Source of the DNA: Treponema rectale
GTDB lineage: Bacteria; Spirochaetota; Spirochaetia; Treponematales; Treponemataceae
Length of the DNA: 64,000 bases
NCBI RefSeq assembly: GCF_014202035.1
Contig: NZ_JACHFR010000001.1
Coordinates: 558,001-622,000, forward strand
Reading direction: 5' to 3'
Shown: piece after piece, positions 40,030-49,505 of the stretch
Layout: each line of letters begins with the position of its first letter
How positions within the stretch are numbered: position 1 is the first letter of the stretch
The notes under the pieces: model-generated
Databases searched by the model: none
Told to the model about the DNA's origin: nothing
The model's input: the letters and a program-made list of their open reading frames with translations, nothing else
Translations under genes and position numbers: made by a program

Positions 40030-41268
40030 ATGGGTTCTATAGATTTTAGAAAGGATTTTCCTTTTTTTGAAAGCAGTATTAATAAAGGTCTGGTTTATTT
40101 TGATAATGCAGCTACTTCCCAGAGACCTGCCTGTGTAAACAGGGCTGTTGAAGATTTTAATAATTTTAATAATGCAAATCCTCTCAGGGGACTTTATGAT
40201 CTGAGTGTAAGGGCTACGGATCTTTATGAGAATGCCAGGGCAAAAGTTGCAGCTTTTTTAAATGCACCTTCTGATTCTCATATTATTTTTACCCGTAATG
40301 CAACGGAAAGCCTTAATCTTGTTGCGTATACTTATGGAATGGCTTTTGTTGAAGAGGGAGATGAGGTTGTAATATCCGCAATGGAGCATCATTCCAATAT
40401 CCTTCCATGGCAGATGGTCTGTTCTGCAAAAAAAGCAAGGCTTGTCTGGCTGGAATGTGATGCTTCCGGAATAATTCCGGCTTCTGAATGGCAGACAAAA
40501 ATAACTGCAAAAACAAAAATTGTTTCTGTTGCCCATGTTAGCAATGTATTTGGAATTACAAATCCTGTTAAGGAAATTGCTTCCTATGCCCATAAAGTCG
40601 GAAACGGTGGAAAAGGTGCCGTGATGATTGTAGACGGTGCTCAGAGCGTTCCCCACATGAAAGTTGATGTTCAGGATATCGGGGCTGATTTTCTTGCATT
40701 CAGCGGACATAAGGCACTTGGACCTATGGGAATCGGTGCACTTTATGCCAGGGAGAAGTTTCTTGAACAGATGCCGCCTTTCCTTCGCGGTGGAGAAATG
40801 ATTGAATATGTTACCAGGGAGAGTGCGACATATGCAGAACTGCCTCACAAATTTGAGGCTGGTACCGTAAATGCCGGTGGAGCTGTAGGCCTTGCCGCTG
40901 CTCTGGATTATATTGAAAAGGTTGGCTTTGACTTCATAGAAAAAAATGATAATGCTCTTGCAGCTTTTATTATGAATGGCATGAAGACTATACCTCACGT
41001 GCATGTAATTGGAAATGATGATCCTGACAGGCATTGCGGTATAGTAACTTTTACTATTGATGATGTTCATCCTCATGATATTGCTTCCATGCTTTCCAGT
41101 GAGAATGTTGCAATCCGTGCCGGACATCACTGTGCCCAGCCTTTAATGCAGAAGCTTGGTGTTGGTTCTACTGCCCGCGCCAGTGTCTATTTTTATAATA
41201 CTCAGAAAGAAGCAGAGGTTTTTCTTGAAAAACTTTCTGGTGTCCGAAAATGGATGGGGCTCAGTTAA
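40030..41268 (+). CDS. sufS: Cysteine desulfurase SufS
   Basis: 412 residues from ATG 40030, two bases after the sufD stop; GGGAG upstream. PLP-dependent class V aminotransferase: VYFDNAATSQRP at the start, SAMEHHSNILPWQ, MIVDGAQSVPHMKVDVQDIGADFLAFSGHKALGPMG (PLP Lys in SGHK) and IRAGHHCAQPLM (catalytic Cys in the HHCAQP loop). Supplies persulfide sulfur to SufU then to the scaffold. Confidence 0.95.
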   Translation: MGSIDFRKDFPFFESSINKGLVYFDNAATSQRPACVNRAVEDFNNFNNANPLRGLYDLSVRATDLYENARAKVAAFLNAPSDSHIIFTRNATESLNLVAYTYGMAFVEEGDEVVISAMEHHSNILPWQMVCSAKKARLVWLECDASGIIPASEWQTKITAKTKIVSVAHVSNVFGITNPVKEIASYAHKVGNGGKGAVMIVDGAQSVPHMKVDVQDIGADFLAFSGHKALGPMGIGALYAREKFLEQMPPFLRGGEMIEYVTRESATYAELPHKFEAGTVNAGGAVGLAAALDYIEKVGFDFIEKNDNALAAFIMNGMKTIPHVHVIGNDDPDRHCGIVTFTIDDVHPHDIASMLSSENVAIRAGHHCAQPLMQKLGVGSTARASVYFYNTQKEAEVFLEKLSGVRKWMGLS

Positions 41269-41325
41269 AACTGCCTGAGCCTGCTGAAAGTGGCAGCAGT
41301 TATATTTTTTTTACAGGAAGCGGAT

Positions 41326-41796
41326 ATGGATTTAAAGTCTTTATATCAGGAAATATTAAACGAACATAATCTTCATCCTACTCACAAGGGAATTACTGAG
41401 AATGCAACCCTTACTCTTCAGGGGGTAAATCCAAGCTGCGGAGACAATATTTATCTTCAGCTTAAAATTGACGACAACGGAATTATTACAGATGGAAGCT
41501 TTAACGGTTCCGGTTGTGCCATTTCTCAGGCAAGTGTAGATATGATGCTTGATGATATAATCGGTCAGCCTAAGGAAGAAGCTCTTCGTCTTGCAGGTCT
41601 TTTTATGGATATGATTCAGGGAAAAGAGACGGATGATTCAAAAATAGAGGAACTCGATGAAGCGGCGTCCCTTAAAAATATCCGTACCATGCCTGCCCGT
41701 GTAAAATGTGCCGTTCTCGGCTGGAGAACAATGAAGGACATGCTTGAAAAAAATCATACAGAAGGTGAAGGCAGTCAGAGTCATTGTGATCTGTAA
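41326..41796 (+). CDS. sufU: SufU-type sulfur-transfer protein
   Basis: 156 residues from ATG 41326 with AGGA before it. IscU/SufU fold with the three ligands NPSCGD, GSGCAIS and VKCAVLGW, and the SufU-type insertion between the second and third Cys (RLAGLFMDMIQGKETDDSKIEELDEAASL region). Zinc-binding SufU accepts persulfide from SufS. The suf operon has no sufE, sufA or Rrf2-type regulator gene beside it, resembling the Firmicute SufCDSUB content in a different order. Confidence 0.94.
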   Translation: MDLKSLYQEILNEHNLHPTHKGITENATLTLQGVNPSCGDNIYLQLKIDDNGIITDGSFNGSGCAISQASVDMMLDDIIGQPKEEALRLAGLFMDMIQGKETDDSKIEELDEAASLKNIRTMPARVKCAVLGWRTMKDMLEKNHTEGEGSQSHCDL

Positions 41797-41885
41797 TTTT
41801 TAAGCTTGTTTTTATACTTTATTTGCTTTTTACTTTCTGGCGTGGTAGTGTATTACATCATATGCAGCCTTGTCAGGAGTAAAAA

Positions 41886-44800
41886 ATGGCTTCACTTAAT
41901 CTTAAAAAGTATTTCTTTTTGTTTACTATTTCCTTTATCATGCTTTCCGGTCTTTCTGCCGGAGATTTTAGGGGAGATATAAAAAAACTTGATTCCTATA
42001 TCCTTAAATGCCGGGAAGGAAGTCAGGAAAAGCCTGAAAAATATCAGATTAAGCCTTCTTCCGGTAATATTGATGCTTCTTTCTGGAGTAAACTTTCAGA
42101 ATCTTTAAAAGCAAAATCTAACTGTATTTTTTATATAGATCTTTCAGCCCTGTCTGTTGCTGACGGGCAGGAAAATGATGACATTCCATATGAATCAATT
42201 AATTCAGTTAAAAGCCTTGGTGGAATAAAGCTGCCTTCCGGGCTTACATCTGTTTCTTCCAGATCTTTTGCAGCCTGTCCAAATCTTGAATATGTTTATT
42301 TTCCTCAGAATACAATTCATCATATAGGGTACAGAAGTTTTTCGTCCTGTCCTCTTCTTAAAGAAGTTTATCTTTATGATTTTGACGGGTATCTGGACGA
42401 AGCATTTAAGGACTGCGACAGCCTTAAGGTAATTCATATGCCGGATCATCCCATTTACTGTTCTTCTTCAGGGGGCTATTATCAGTATTCTTTTGGAAAT
42501 ACGCCTGTAGAAACTGTTGTTACCGCATCAAAGACCTTTACTTATGATGAATGGGTTGCTTATAACAGGATTATGGTTCCTGAGTATGTGAGAGTAAAGG
42601 AAGTCAGGGCAAGTTCTGCTCTGGAAGATAAGTATAAGGCAGATAATATCTGTAATGCCAGTTATGAATGCTGGGTAGAAGGTTCTTCTGGCGACGGAAG
42701 GGGTGAATGGATAGAACTTATTCTTGAAAAGCCTGTTACAATTGAGATGATTACAGTTAAAAACGGCTTTGGAAATCTTGCCTACTACTGGAAAAATAAT
42801 CGTGTAAAAAAAGCCCGCTTCATTTTTGATGATGATGAAAAAAAATCCGTTTCTGTAGAGTTTAAGGACGATCCTTCTGCCGATAGTATTTACTTTGGAA
42901 AATATGATTCCCTTTGTTCTAAGGTTAAAATCGTAATCGAAGAGGTTTATCAGGGTAGTCTTGCTGATAATGACTGCTGTATTGATGAAATCTGTATTAA
43001 TGCTGCAATTGACAGGCAGAGGGAATATGGAGCTTATTATTCAAGTGCTGAAATGATTTTCCGTTATGATCCTGAACGTAAGAGAATGCTTAAAGGCCTT
43101 TATGAGCTGGATGTTGGTTCTGAAAATGTAATGGAAAAGGATGGATTTATTCTTGCAAGGGCAGTTGACTGGGAAAGCGGAGAGAAATACTGGACAAGAC
43201 CGAATTTTTCTTTAAGGGGCACGATGCTTGATGATTTTTTTCCAGGAACCGGAGCAGGTCATTCTACAAATCAGTATGCAATGTTCCTGAATCCTGACGG
43301 CAGGCATTATCTTTTTACCTGGCATGAGGAAACTGCCGGTTTGCCTGTCTCTTATGATCCCCGTCTTAAATTTTATGTGTGGGAAAATCAGAACTGGAAT
43401 ATAAAGGAATCTCTGGCCGGGGAAAAGTCTCTGGAAAATGTTCTTTACGTTCTTAAAAAATTAGAGGGCCGTTCCCTTAACTTCAGGTTCGATATTTCTG
43501 ACATCTATTATTCCGGGGATTATTCCATGATTTTTAATGTTTATCCTTTGGAAAAACCTTCTTTTGCAGTTACCATGGAAATACCTTATGAGGATAATAT
43601 TTTTATGCCTTATAAAAAGACTGCTGAATCCATTGCTGCTTTTGGAAGTCCGGAAGAGTTTAAGAAAGATGACAGCCTTTATAAGGAACTTGAAAAGTGT
43701 AAGGCAGAAAATACAAATCTTCTTCTCTATTCTGCAGCCTTTAATGAAGACCCTGCTATGAGTGAATATCTCATTAAGTGTGGTTTTGCAGTTGCAGGCA
43801 GGACTGTTGAGGATGATTATTATGGGGAGAAGGGTATGTCTGCCCTGGAAGCTTGGAAGTATGGAGGTAATAATGAGCAGGTTGCAGCCATTCTTTTAAA
43901 ACATGGAGCTTCCTATTCAGAAAAAATGCTTATTTCTGCCTTTACCATGGATGACAGGGCTGAGTTTGAAAAGACAGCTCCCCTTGTAACTTCCTACAAT
44001 GAAACCCTGGATCATATTACCTTCCAGATAGGCCGGGAGGATAATGAAAAAATTAAGTATTATTTTTCAGTCCTTAATAAGCTTGGCCTTGATTTTGAAG
44101 GGGAATGTAAAAAGAATTCTTCGAAAAAGGAATATTCCAGAAGTCCAATGGGAGCTTCAATTAACATGCTCGACCTTGATATGGCAAAGTATTTTCTTTC
44201 TTTAGGAATGAAGATACCTGAAAATATTTATGATTATACCCCTTTGTTTTATCTGGCTGAAAGATATACAGAGTGTATGCGGGAGCGGGATTATTATCTG
44301 GCTGCAGGTTATTCAGCAGATGCAGCCTCTTATGCAGAGTCCGGTAAAAAAGCTATGGACATGATTTTCTGGCTTTTTTCTGAGGGAGTTTCTGCCGGAA
44401 GCTGTAATTCATCGGGTGAAAATATCCTTCATAAATTTGCGGAAGAAGAAATTAATGGCTATGTGCTTGAAATAGTCCGTCTTTATATTAAGCATGGCCT
44501 GGACCTGAATGCAGTTTCTAAGGCAGGAAAACATCCTCTTGAAGTATTCCTTGAAGAAACTTACAGGAAAAAGGTTTACAACTGGGACAGTGATGAAGAT
44601 GATGATATTACGGAAGACAGTCAGGTATGGACAAAGGAAGAAATGGAATTTCAGAATCTTCTTCTTGATTCAGGAGCCTGGGCTGAATATGCCCTCTATT
44701 ACCTGATTAAAGAATATGATGCAGCTGATCTTGTTAATAAAAACTGTATTACCGGCAGAAAATTTAACTGGTATTTTGATAAGGCTAAGGGAAGGAATAT

Positions 44801-45512
44801 AATTGCTAATTCCATGCATTATAATGATACAAATGAAAAGTCTGTACTGCTTATTCTGCTGGAGAAATACAGATCTGATCCTGTTTCTTCTTCCATCTTA
44901 ATAAAAAAATTCCTTGATGCAGGATATTCAACGGATGGAATTATATATTACAACAGGGAATGGACCTGCTTTGAGTATTTTTTCTTTAATAGTTTTAGTT
45001 TTTGTGATCTGACTGATGAAAATTCTTCACTTTACAAGGAAACATTCAGTCTTCTTATGGAACGTGAAGATAAAGCTAAGGTACAGGCTGCATTAGATAA
45101 AGTTTTTGAAGATTTACTGTCAAATATTTATTTTGATATTCTGCCTGAAGACCTTTTTGAAAAAGTTTCTTTTTTGATTGAATGTGGTGCAGACTGGAAT
45201 AAGACTGTTGAAAAAAAGTATGAGGACAGAAAGGTTAAAAAATGTCCGGATCTTCTTGTATCCTGTGGTCCTGACATCTGGGATTTTCCTTTTGAGTATC
45301 TTGAAGAAATTGCCTATGATGACGATTACGAGTTTTATTATGATGAATCAAAAATGACGGAAGAGGATTTTAAACTTCTTGATGAAGGAGCCCTTCCTTA
45401 TATAAAGACCTGCCGCTATCTTATAGAGCTTGGGGCAGGGGATGTACTTACGGAAAAGGCATTTAAAAAAGCCGGGGTTCCAGAAAGGGTTTACAGACGT
45501 ATTTTTGAATAG
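41886..45512 (+). CDS. Large secreted protein: LRR_5-like, discoidin-like and ankyrin regions
   Basis: 1208 residues with a signal peptide (LKKYFFLFTISFIMLSGLSAG). Residues about 100-185 look like BspA-type LRR_5 repeats (LPSGLTSVSSRSFAACPNLEYVYFP, CPLLKEVYL, FKDCDSLKVIHMP). About 235-375 resemble a discoidin/NPCBM-type carbohydrate-binding fold (ASSALEDKYKADNICNASYECWVEG, WIELILEKPVTIEMITV). From about 600 to 1200 are degenerate ankyrin repeats (SAAFNEDPAMSEYLIKCGF, AAILLKHGASYSEK, IVRLYIKHGLDLNAVSKAGKHPLEVFLEE). Tyr, Glu and Asp rich. Probably periplasmic or surface-exposed and binding a glycan or protein; function not recognised. AGGAG precedes the ATG; its own transcription unit, ended by a strong terminator. 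Confidence 0.78.
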   Translation: MASLNLKKYFFLFTISFIMLSGLSAGDFRGDIKKLDSYILKCREGSQEKPEKYQIKPSSGNIDASFWSKLSESLKAKSNCIFYIDLSALSVADGQENDDIPYESINSVKSLGGIKLPSGLTSVSSRSFAACPNLEYVYFPQNTIHHIGYRSFSSCPLLKEVYLYDFDGYLDEAFKDCDSLKVIHMPDHPIYCSSSGGYYQYSFGNTPVETVVTASKTFTYDEWVAYNRIMVPEYVRVKEVRASSALEDKYKADNICNASYECWVEGSSGDGRGEWIELILEKPVTIEMITVKNGFGNLAYYWKNNRVKKARFIFDDDEKKSVSVEFKDDPSADSIYFGKYDSLCSKVKIVIEEVYQGSLADNDCCIDEICINAAIDRQREYGAYYSSAEMIFRYDPERKRMLKGLYELDVGSENVMEKDGFILARAVDWESGEKYWTRPNFSLRGTMLDDFFPGTGAGHSTNQYAMFLNPDGRHYLFTWHEETAGLPVSYDPRLKFYVWENQNWNIKESLAGEKSLENVLYVLKKLEGRSLNFRFDISDIYYSGDYSMIFNVYPLEKPSFAVTMEIPYEDNIFMPYKKTAESIAAFGSPEEFKKDDSLYKELEKCKAENTNLLLYSAAFNEDPAMSEYLIKCGFAVAGRTVEDDYYGEKGMSALEAWKYGGNNEQVAAILLKHGASYSEKMLISAFTMDDRAEFEKTAPLVTSYNETLDHITFQIGREDNEKIKYYFSVLNKLGLDFEGECKKNSSKKEYSRSPMGASINMLDLDMAKYFLSLGMKIPENIYDYTPLFYLAERYTECMRERDYYLAAGYSADAASYAESGKKAMDMIFWLFSEGVSAGSCNSSGENILHKFAEEEINGYVLEIVRLYIKHGLDLNAVSKAGKHPLEVFLEETYRKKVYNWDSDEDDDITEDSQVWTKEEMEFQNLLLDSGAWAEYALYYLIKEYDAADLVNKNCITGRKFNWYFDKAKGRNIIANSMHYNDTNEKSVLLILLEKYRSDPVSSSILIKKFLDAGYSTDGIIYYNREWTCFEYFFFNSFSFCDLTDENSSLYKETFSLLMEREDKAKVQAALDKVFEDLLSNIYFDILPEDLFEKVSFLIECGADWNKTVEKKYEDRKVKKCPDLLVSCGPDIWDFPFEYLEEIAYDDDYEFYYDESKMTEEDFKLLDEGALPYIKTCRYLIELGAGDVLTEKAFKKAGVPERVYRRIFE

Positions 45513-45525
45513 GTTTTATCAGGAC

Positions 45526-45595
45526 AAAAAAAAGCTGCAGATGTTAAAGTGTCCGGCAAAGGGGGCACTTCAAAAACATTACTGCAGCTTTTTTT
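45526..45595. terminator. Bidirectional terminator between the ankyrin protein and hup
   Basis: AAAAAAAGCTGCAG (to 45540) pairs with CTGCAGCTTTTTTT (45582-45595); an inner AAGTGTCC / GGGCACTT hairpin caps the structure. A run on one side and T run on the other allow both directions. Confidence 0.88.
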
Positions 45596-45618
45596 ATATA
45601 TCTGTTTACAAAAGGTAA

Positions 45619-45897
45619 TTATTTCTTGTTTACAGCATCCTTAAGAGCTTTTCCTGCCTTGAATTTTGGAGCTTTTGCTGCAGGAATATGAATCTTTTCT
45701 TTTGTGAGAGGGTTGATTCCGTCTCTTGCTGCACGCTCTGATACTGTGAAGGTTCCAAAGCCTACGAGAGCAACGTCATCACCTGAAGATATAGCTTTTG
45801 TTACGTTTTCGATAAAAGATTTAATAGCTGCGTCTGCATCTTTTTTTGTAAGACCTGTGTCTTTTGCAATAGCGTCAACTAATTCTGTTCTTTTCAT
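45619..45897 (-). CDS. hup: HU DNA-binding protein
   Basis: 92 residues, the standard HU size: KRTELVDAIAKDTGLTKKDADAAIKSF, LVGFGTFTVSERAARDGINPLTKEKIHIPAAKAPKFKAGKALKDAV. The DNA-intercalating tip reads INPLTKE rather than the usual RNPQTGK, as is common in spirochaetes and Firmicutes. TAGGAG precedes the ATG. A TATAAT on the - strand at 45957-45952 is a candidate -10. Divergent from the tRNA pair. Confidence 0.94.
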   Translation of the reverse strand: MKRTELVDAIAKDTGLTKKDADAAIKSFIENVTKAISSGDDVALVGFGTFTVSERAARDGINPLTKEKIHIPAAKAPKFKAGKALKDAVNKK

Positions 45898-46044
45898 TTT
45901 ATTCTCCTAAATTATTAATTCCGGAAGAATCCTCCGAAGTCTGATTTTTCAATTATACATCAGTGCGGGCTAAATTTCTAGTCTAATTATAGATTTTGAT
46001 ATGATAAAACTTTTATTTATTTATAAAAAAAATAGTAATTGCTA

Positions 46045-46073
46045 TTGACAAAAAAAATATAATTTTATATATT
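46045..46073 (+). promoter_or_regulatory. Promoter of the tRNA-Val/tRNA-Pro pair
   Basis: TTGACA at 46045-46050, 17-base AT spacer, TATATT at 46068-46073, 16 bases before the tRNA-Val 5' end. Confidence 0.82.
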
Positions 46074-46088
46074 CTTCTTACTTCATTT

Positions 46089-46162
46089 GGAGGATTAGCT
46101 CAGTTGGTACGAGCGTCTGGTTTACACCCAGAATGTCGGGGGTTCGATCCCCTCATCCTCCA
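46089..46162 (+). tRNA. tRNA-Val (anticodon TAC)
   Basis: 74 nt: acceptor GGAGGAT / ATCCTCC, D stem GCTC/GAGC, anticodon stem TCTGG/CCAGA with loop TTTACAC (TAC), T loop TTCGATC. Discriminator A; CCA not encoded. Confidence 0.96.
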
Positions 46163-46169
46163 TCTGTTA

Positions 46170-46242
<73 letters not shown>

Positions 46243-46321
46243 CTTTTTTTCCTTTCTTTTTTTACGGAATTTCTTTAAGTTTAATCCCATTAGATATTTT
46301 TAATTTTTAGATGGAGTTTAT

Positions 46322-48151
46322 ATGGCTATTATCAGACGCCGCTCTACGGAATCAAAGGAAACTGAAAAATCTCAGACTGAACAGGTAAATGGTTCTGAAA
46401 CAGCAGATGCTGTGGAAGAAAAACAGGAAGAAGTAAAACCTAAGCGCCGCAGGGTTGTAAAAAAAGCTGCTGCGGAAACAGAAGAGGCTGCAGCTTCTCC
46501 TGAACCTCAGGAAGAATCTGTTGCTGCTGATTCCCCTGCTGTTGAGCCGGTAAGTGAACCGGTTGCAGTTGAAACTCCCGCTGAAGGAGAAAACACATCT
46601 GCAGAAAATACTGCTCAGGCAGAACACACGGAACATGCTGAACGTTCGGAGCAGGGAGAGGCTTCAGCAGAACCTGTCAGGGAGTATCAGCCCCGCCGCT
46701 GGCAGAATAACCGCTATCAGAATAACGGATATCAGAATAATTCTTATCAGAATAACGGACGTTATAACAATCGTCGCTATAATAATTATAGAAATAACGA
46801 ACGGAATCTTCAGGAGCGTTTAGAGGCTGTTGAAGCTGCACAGAAAATAGAAAATCCTGAAGAATATGAATCAAAACCACGTCTTGAAATAAATAATCTG
46901 ACAAAAATGAGTATGCCGGAATTGAGAAATCTTGCTACTCAGTATGGTCTGCTTGCAGATGATCTTGCTCCTATGAAAAAGCAGGATTTGATTTTCTGGA
47001 TTCTGAAGGCTCATACAGAACACGGTGGAATTATTTTTGCCAGCGGAGCTCTGGAGATTCTTCCTGACGGTTATGGTTTCTTACGTTCGCCGCAGAACAG
47101 TTATCTTCCTGGATCTGATGATATTTATATTTCTCCAAGTCAGATCCGTCTTTTTAATCTTAAGACCGGAGATACTATTTACGGTCAGATTAGAAGTCCT
47201 AAAGAAGGTGAAAGATTTTTTGCACTTCTTCGTATTGAGACTGTAAATTTTGATGATCCAAGGGTTGCTCAGACAAGAGTTCCTTTTGAGAATCTTACAC
47301 CTCTTTATCCGAATGAAAAACTCAGCCTTGAAACGGTTTCTACGGAATTAAGTACCCGTATAGTAGATTTGTTTGCACCTATAGGTAAAGGACAGCGTCT
47401 TTTGATTGTTGCTCCTCCTAAAGCAGGAAAGACAACCCTCATGCAGAAGGTTGCAAATGCAATAACTACAAACAATCCGGAAGTATACCTTATCGTTCTC
47501 CTCATTGATGAACGTCCTGAGGAAGTTACGGAAATGGAAAGAGCCATTAAGGGAGAAGTTATTTCTTCTACATTCGATGAACAGGCTACCCGTCATGTTC
47601 AGGTTGCAGAAATGGTTCTTGAAAAGGCAAAGCGTCTTGTTGAGCATAAAAAAGACGTTGTAATTCTTCTTGATTCCATTACACGTCTGGCACGTGCTTA
47701 TAACCAGACGGTTCCTACATCAGGAAAGGTTCTTTCCGGTGGTGTTGATTCAAATGCACTTCATAAGCCGAAGAGATTTTTTGGTGCTGCCCGTAATGTA
47801 GAAGAGGGTGGTTCCCTTACGATTATTTCTACATCCCTTATTGAAACCGGAAGCCGTATGGATGAGGTTATTTTTGAAGAATTCAAGGGAACCGGTAACT
47901 CGGAAATCGATCTTGACAGAAAACTTGCTGAGAGAAGGCTTTTCCCGGCAATTAACATTAAAAAGTCTGGTACAAGACGTGAGGAACTTCTGCTTACTGA
48001 AGCTGAACTTCAGAAAATGTGGGTTCTCCGTAAAGTGCTGAACCCTATGGAAGATGCAGATATTCTTGAACTTATAATGGATAAAATGCGTAAGTCAAAG
48101 GATAATAATGCGTTCCTTTCAATGATGAATACCGGCACGGCCGGTGAATGA
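46322..48151 (+). CDS. rho: Transcription termination factor Rho with extended N terminus
   Basis: 609 residues against about 420 in E. coli. Residues 1-125 are a low-complexity Glu/Ala/Lys-rich extension; 127-162 are Asn/Gln/Tyr/Arg repeats; 180-230 hold the Rho N-terminal helical domain ([15 protein letters not shown]). The RNA-binding cold-shock domain follows ([20 protein letters not shown]) and the ATPase core with [10 protein letters not shown] (Walker A), [15 protein letters not shown] (Walker B) and the Q-loop region [10 protein letters not shown]. Hexameric RNA translocase ending untranslated transcripts. Confidence 0.95.
   Translation: MAIIRRRSTESKETEKSQTEQVNGSETADAVEEKQEEVKPKRRRVVKKAAAETEEAAASPEPQEESVAADSPAVEPVSEPVAVETPAEGENTSAENTAQAEHTEHAERSEQGEASAEPVREYQPRRWQNNRYQNNGYQNNSYQNNGRYNNRRYNNYRNNERNLQERLEAVEAAQKIENPEEYESKPRLEINNLTKMSMPELRNLATQYGLLADDLAPMKKQDLIFWILKAHTEHGGIIFASGALEILPDGYGFLRSPQNSYLPGSDDIYISPSQIRLFNLKTGDTIYGQIRSPKEGERFFALLRIETVNFDDPRVAQTRVPFENLTPLYPNEKLSLETVSTELSTRIVDLFAPIGKGQRLLIVAPPKAGKTTLMQKVANAITTNNPEVYLIVLLIDERPEEVTEMERAIKGEVISSTFDEQATRHVQVAEMVLEKAKRLVEHKKDVVILLDSITRLARAYNQTVPTSGKVLSGGVDSNALHKPKRFFGAARNVEEGGSLTIISTSLIETGSRMDEVIFEEFKGTGNSEIDLDRKLAERRLFPAINIKKSGTRREELLLTEAELQKMWVLRKVLNPMEDADILELIMDKMRKSKDNNAFLSMMNTGTAGE
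46700..46807 (+). repeat. Asn/Gln-rich tandem repeats inside rho
   Basis: Imperfect repeats of a TATCAGAATAAC unit encode YQNN repeated about four times, followed by RYNN-type units (residues 127-162). The repeat is in frame and coding. Confidence 0.8.
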
Positions 48152-48176
48152 CGGTCAGGTTTCTGACAGGCATTTA

Positions 48177-48205
48177 TTGACTAAACGGAATGTTTCCCTT
48201 ATATT
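48177..48205 (+). promoter_or_regulatory. Promoter of rpmE
   Basis: TTGACT at 48177-48182, 17-base spacer, TATATT at 48200-48205, leaving a leader of about 125 bases before the rpmE ATG, long enough for a regulatory structure. Confidence 0.75.
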
Positions 48206-48339
48206 TTAGGGAACAAATAAATTTTCTTGTGGCTGCAATTTGCTTCCTAACAGTGATGGAATGATAGATGTGCCTTTTTTTTGCACAAGCTAGTGGTGAC
48301 TGGGGTTGCTTTGCTGTCGGGCAAGACAGGAGTTACATT

Positions 48340-48555
48340 ATGAAAGAGGGAATCCACCCTGAGTACAAACTTACAAAGATTACTTGTGTATGTGGCAACG
48401 TAATCGAAACACGTTCAACTGTTGAGGATATCAAAGTTGAAATCTGTTCTGCATGCCATCCTTTCTATACAGGAAAGCAGAAACTTGTTGATACTGCCGG
48501 ACGTATCGACCGCTTCAACAAGCGCTATGGCATGAAGACTGCTGAAACAAAATAA
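48340..48555 (+). CDS. rpmE: 50S ribosomal protein L31, zinc-binding type
   Basis: 71 residues from ATG 48340 with AGGAG 8 bases upstream; the longer in-frame reading from 48268 is untypical. Zinc form: ITCVCGN and [15 protein letters not shown] supply CxC and CxxC. Downstream of rho, as in other treponemes. Confidence 0.95.
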   Translation: MKEGIHPEYKLTKITCVCGNVIETRSTVEDIKVEICSACHPFYTGKQKLVDTAGRIDRFNKRYGMKTAETK

Positions 48556-48576
48556 GTTTGTCTTGCATGACATAAG

Positions 48577-48619
48577 ACCGCCTTTTATGCAATTATTCTG
48601 CGTAAAGGGCGGTTTTTTG
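48577..48619 (+). terminator. Terminator after rpmE
   Basis: ACCGCCTTTTATGC (48577-48590) pairs with GCGTAAAGGGCGGT (48600-48613), followed by T6. Confidence 0.88.
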
Positions 48620-48634
48620 TTTTAAAACATTTTT

Positions 48635-49351
48635 TTACTGCTTTGCATTGAAAATTTCTGCGAGCATTTCCCTGAGGGGCTTTTTTTCTGATTTTAGAGG
48701 GAAGAGAAATCTTGTTTTCTGAAGGAACTCTTCGTTTTTCTTTCTGAATGAGTTTTTGAGGTTTTCGTAACGGATGATTATTTTTTCTTCCTTTGCGTAT
48801 TTTCTTATTTTTGCAGAGAGATTGAATGTATAGCACAGATCCATGAAGAAAATTCCGTAGAAAAATCCTACTGTAAAACTGAAAGTCAGATGGTTTGTAA
48901 ACCAGTAAAGCCAGGAAAGAATCTTCGGGTGAATCAGAAAGTAATAAACTGCGCTTAGAATTATCCAGTAAAACGAATACTGAAGGCAGATGATTCCCTT
49001 TATGTTGAACCGGTTTCTGCTGTAATCCCAGAGTTTAATGTTCATTCCCTTGATGAAAATAAGACCTGCAACGTATTCGATACAGGTTATGCAGACTGCC
49101 ATGAATATGAACAGTACGGTTTTCTGTAATCCTGGGGATTTAATGAAACTTACATCAGTGAAGGAAAGCAGAAAAAGAATTATAAGGCTTAGTCCGTAAA
49201 GCGGGAGGTATGGTCCCGTAAGAAAGCCGGGGTTTATCCATTTCTTTTCCGGGTTATTTTTTGAAAAGAATCTGCGCCAGAATACTTCCAGTATCCATCC
49301 CAGCGTGCTGCCGGTAAAAAAGAGAAAGGCCAGTACAAGTAAAATATTCAT
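48635..49351 (-). CDS. CmpB-type putative ABC-transporter type IV membrane protein
   Basis: 238 residues from ATG 49351, with AAGGAG 7 bases upstream; an ATG 39 bases earlier would lie within the hairpin region. About five transmembrane helices, with FLFFTGSTLGWILEVFWRRFF and WINPGFLTGPYLPLYGLSLI near the N terminus, the signature of the family named ABC_trans_CmpB. ELIVG-type segments (CIEYVAGLIFIKGMNIKLWDYS) fit the same family. Despite the name, transport is not demonstrated. C terminus is basic and cytoplasmic. Confidence 0.8.
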   Translation of the reverse strand: MNILLVLAFLFFTGSTLGWILEVFWRRFFSKNNPEKKWINPGFLTGPYLPLYGLSLIILFLLSFTDVSFIKSPGLQKTVLFIFMAVCITCIEYVAGLIFIKGMNIKLWDYSRNRFNIKGIICLQYSFYWIILSAVYYFLIHPKILSWLYWFTNHLTFSFTVGFFYGIFFMDLCYTFNLSAKIRKYAKEEKIIIRYENLKNSFRKKNEEFLQKTRFLFPLKSEKKPLREMLAEIFNAKQ

Positions 49352-49362
49352 ATTTTCTCCTT

Positions 49363-49489
49363 TAAAGCCGCAACGGCAGTTGTGCGACATGGATGTCGCA
49401 GACAGCGAATGCAGGCTTTAGAATGCATTCGCACAAGATAAAAAGTACAGGGAAGTACTTTTTATCTTGCCTCCTTATAAAGCCACAAC
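49363..49489. repeat. Three-hairpin cassette bounded by direct repeats
   Basis: Direct repeats TAAAGCCRCAAC at 49363-49374 and 49478-49489 (each preceded by CTCCTT) flank three perfect inverted repeats: TGCGACAT/ATGTCGCA (49383-49400), GCGAATGCA/TGCATTCGC (49405-49432) and a 14-bp AAGATAAAAAGTAC arm pair (49435-49468). Non-coding. Confidence 0.7.
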
Positions 49490-49505
49490 TAAAGCAGTGC
49501 AAATT

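Noticed and set aside
40258-41130. 290-codon open frame opposite sufS
   Set aside because: Antisense shadow: no ribosome binding site, no recognisable domain, and sufS on the + strand is fully conserved.
46700-46807. CRISPR-like short repeats
   Set aside because: Units of about 12-15 bases without spacers, in frame within rho; coding low-complexity repeats.
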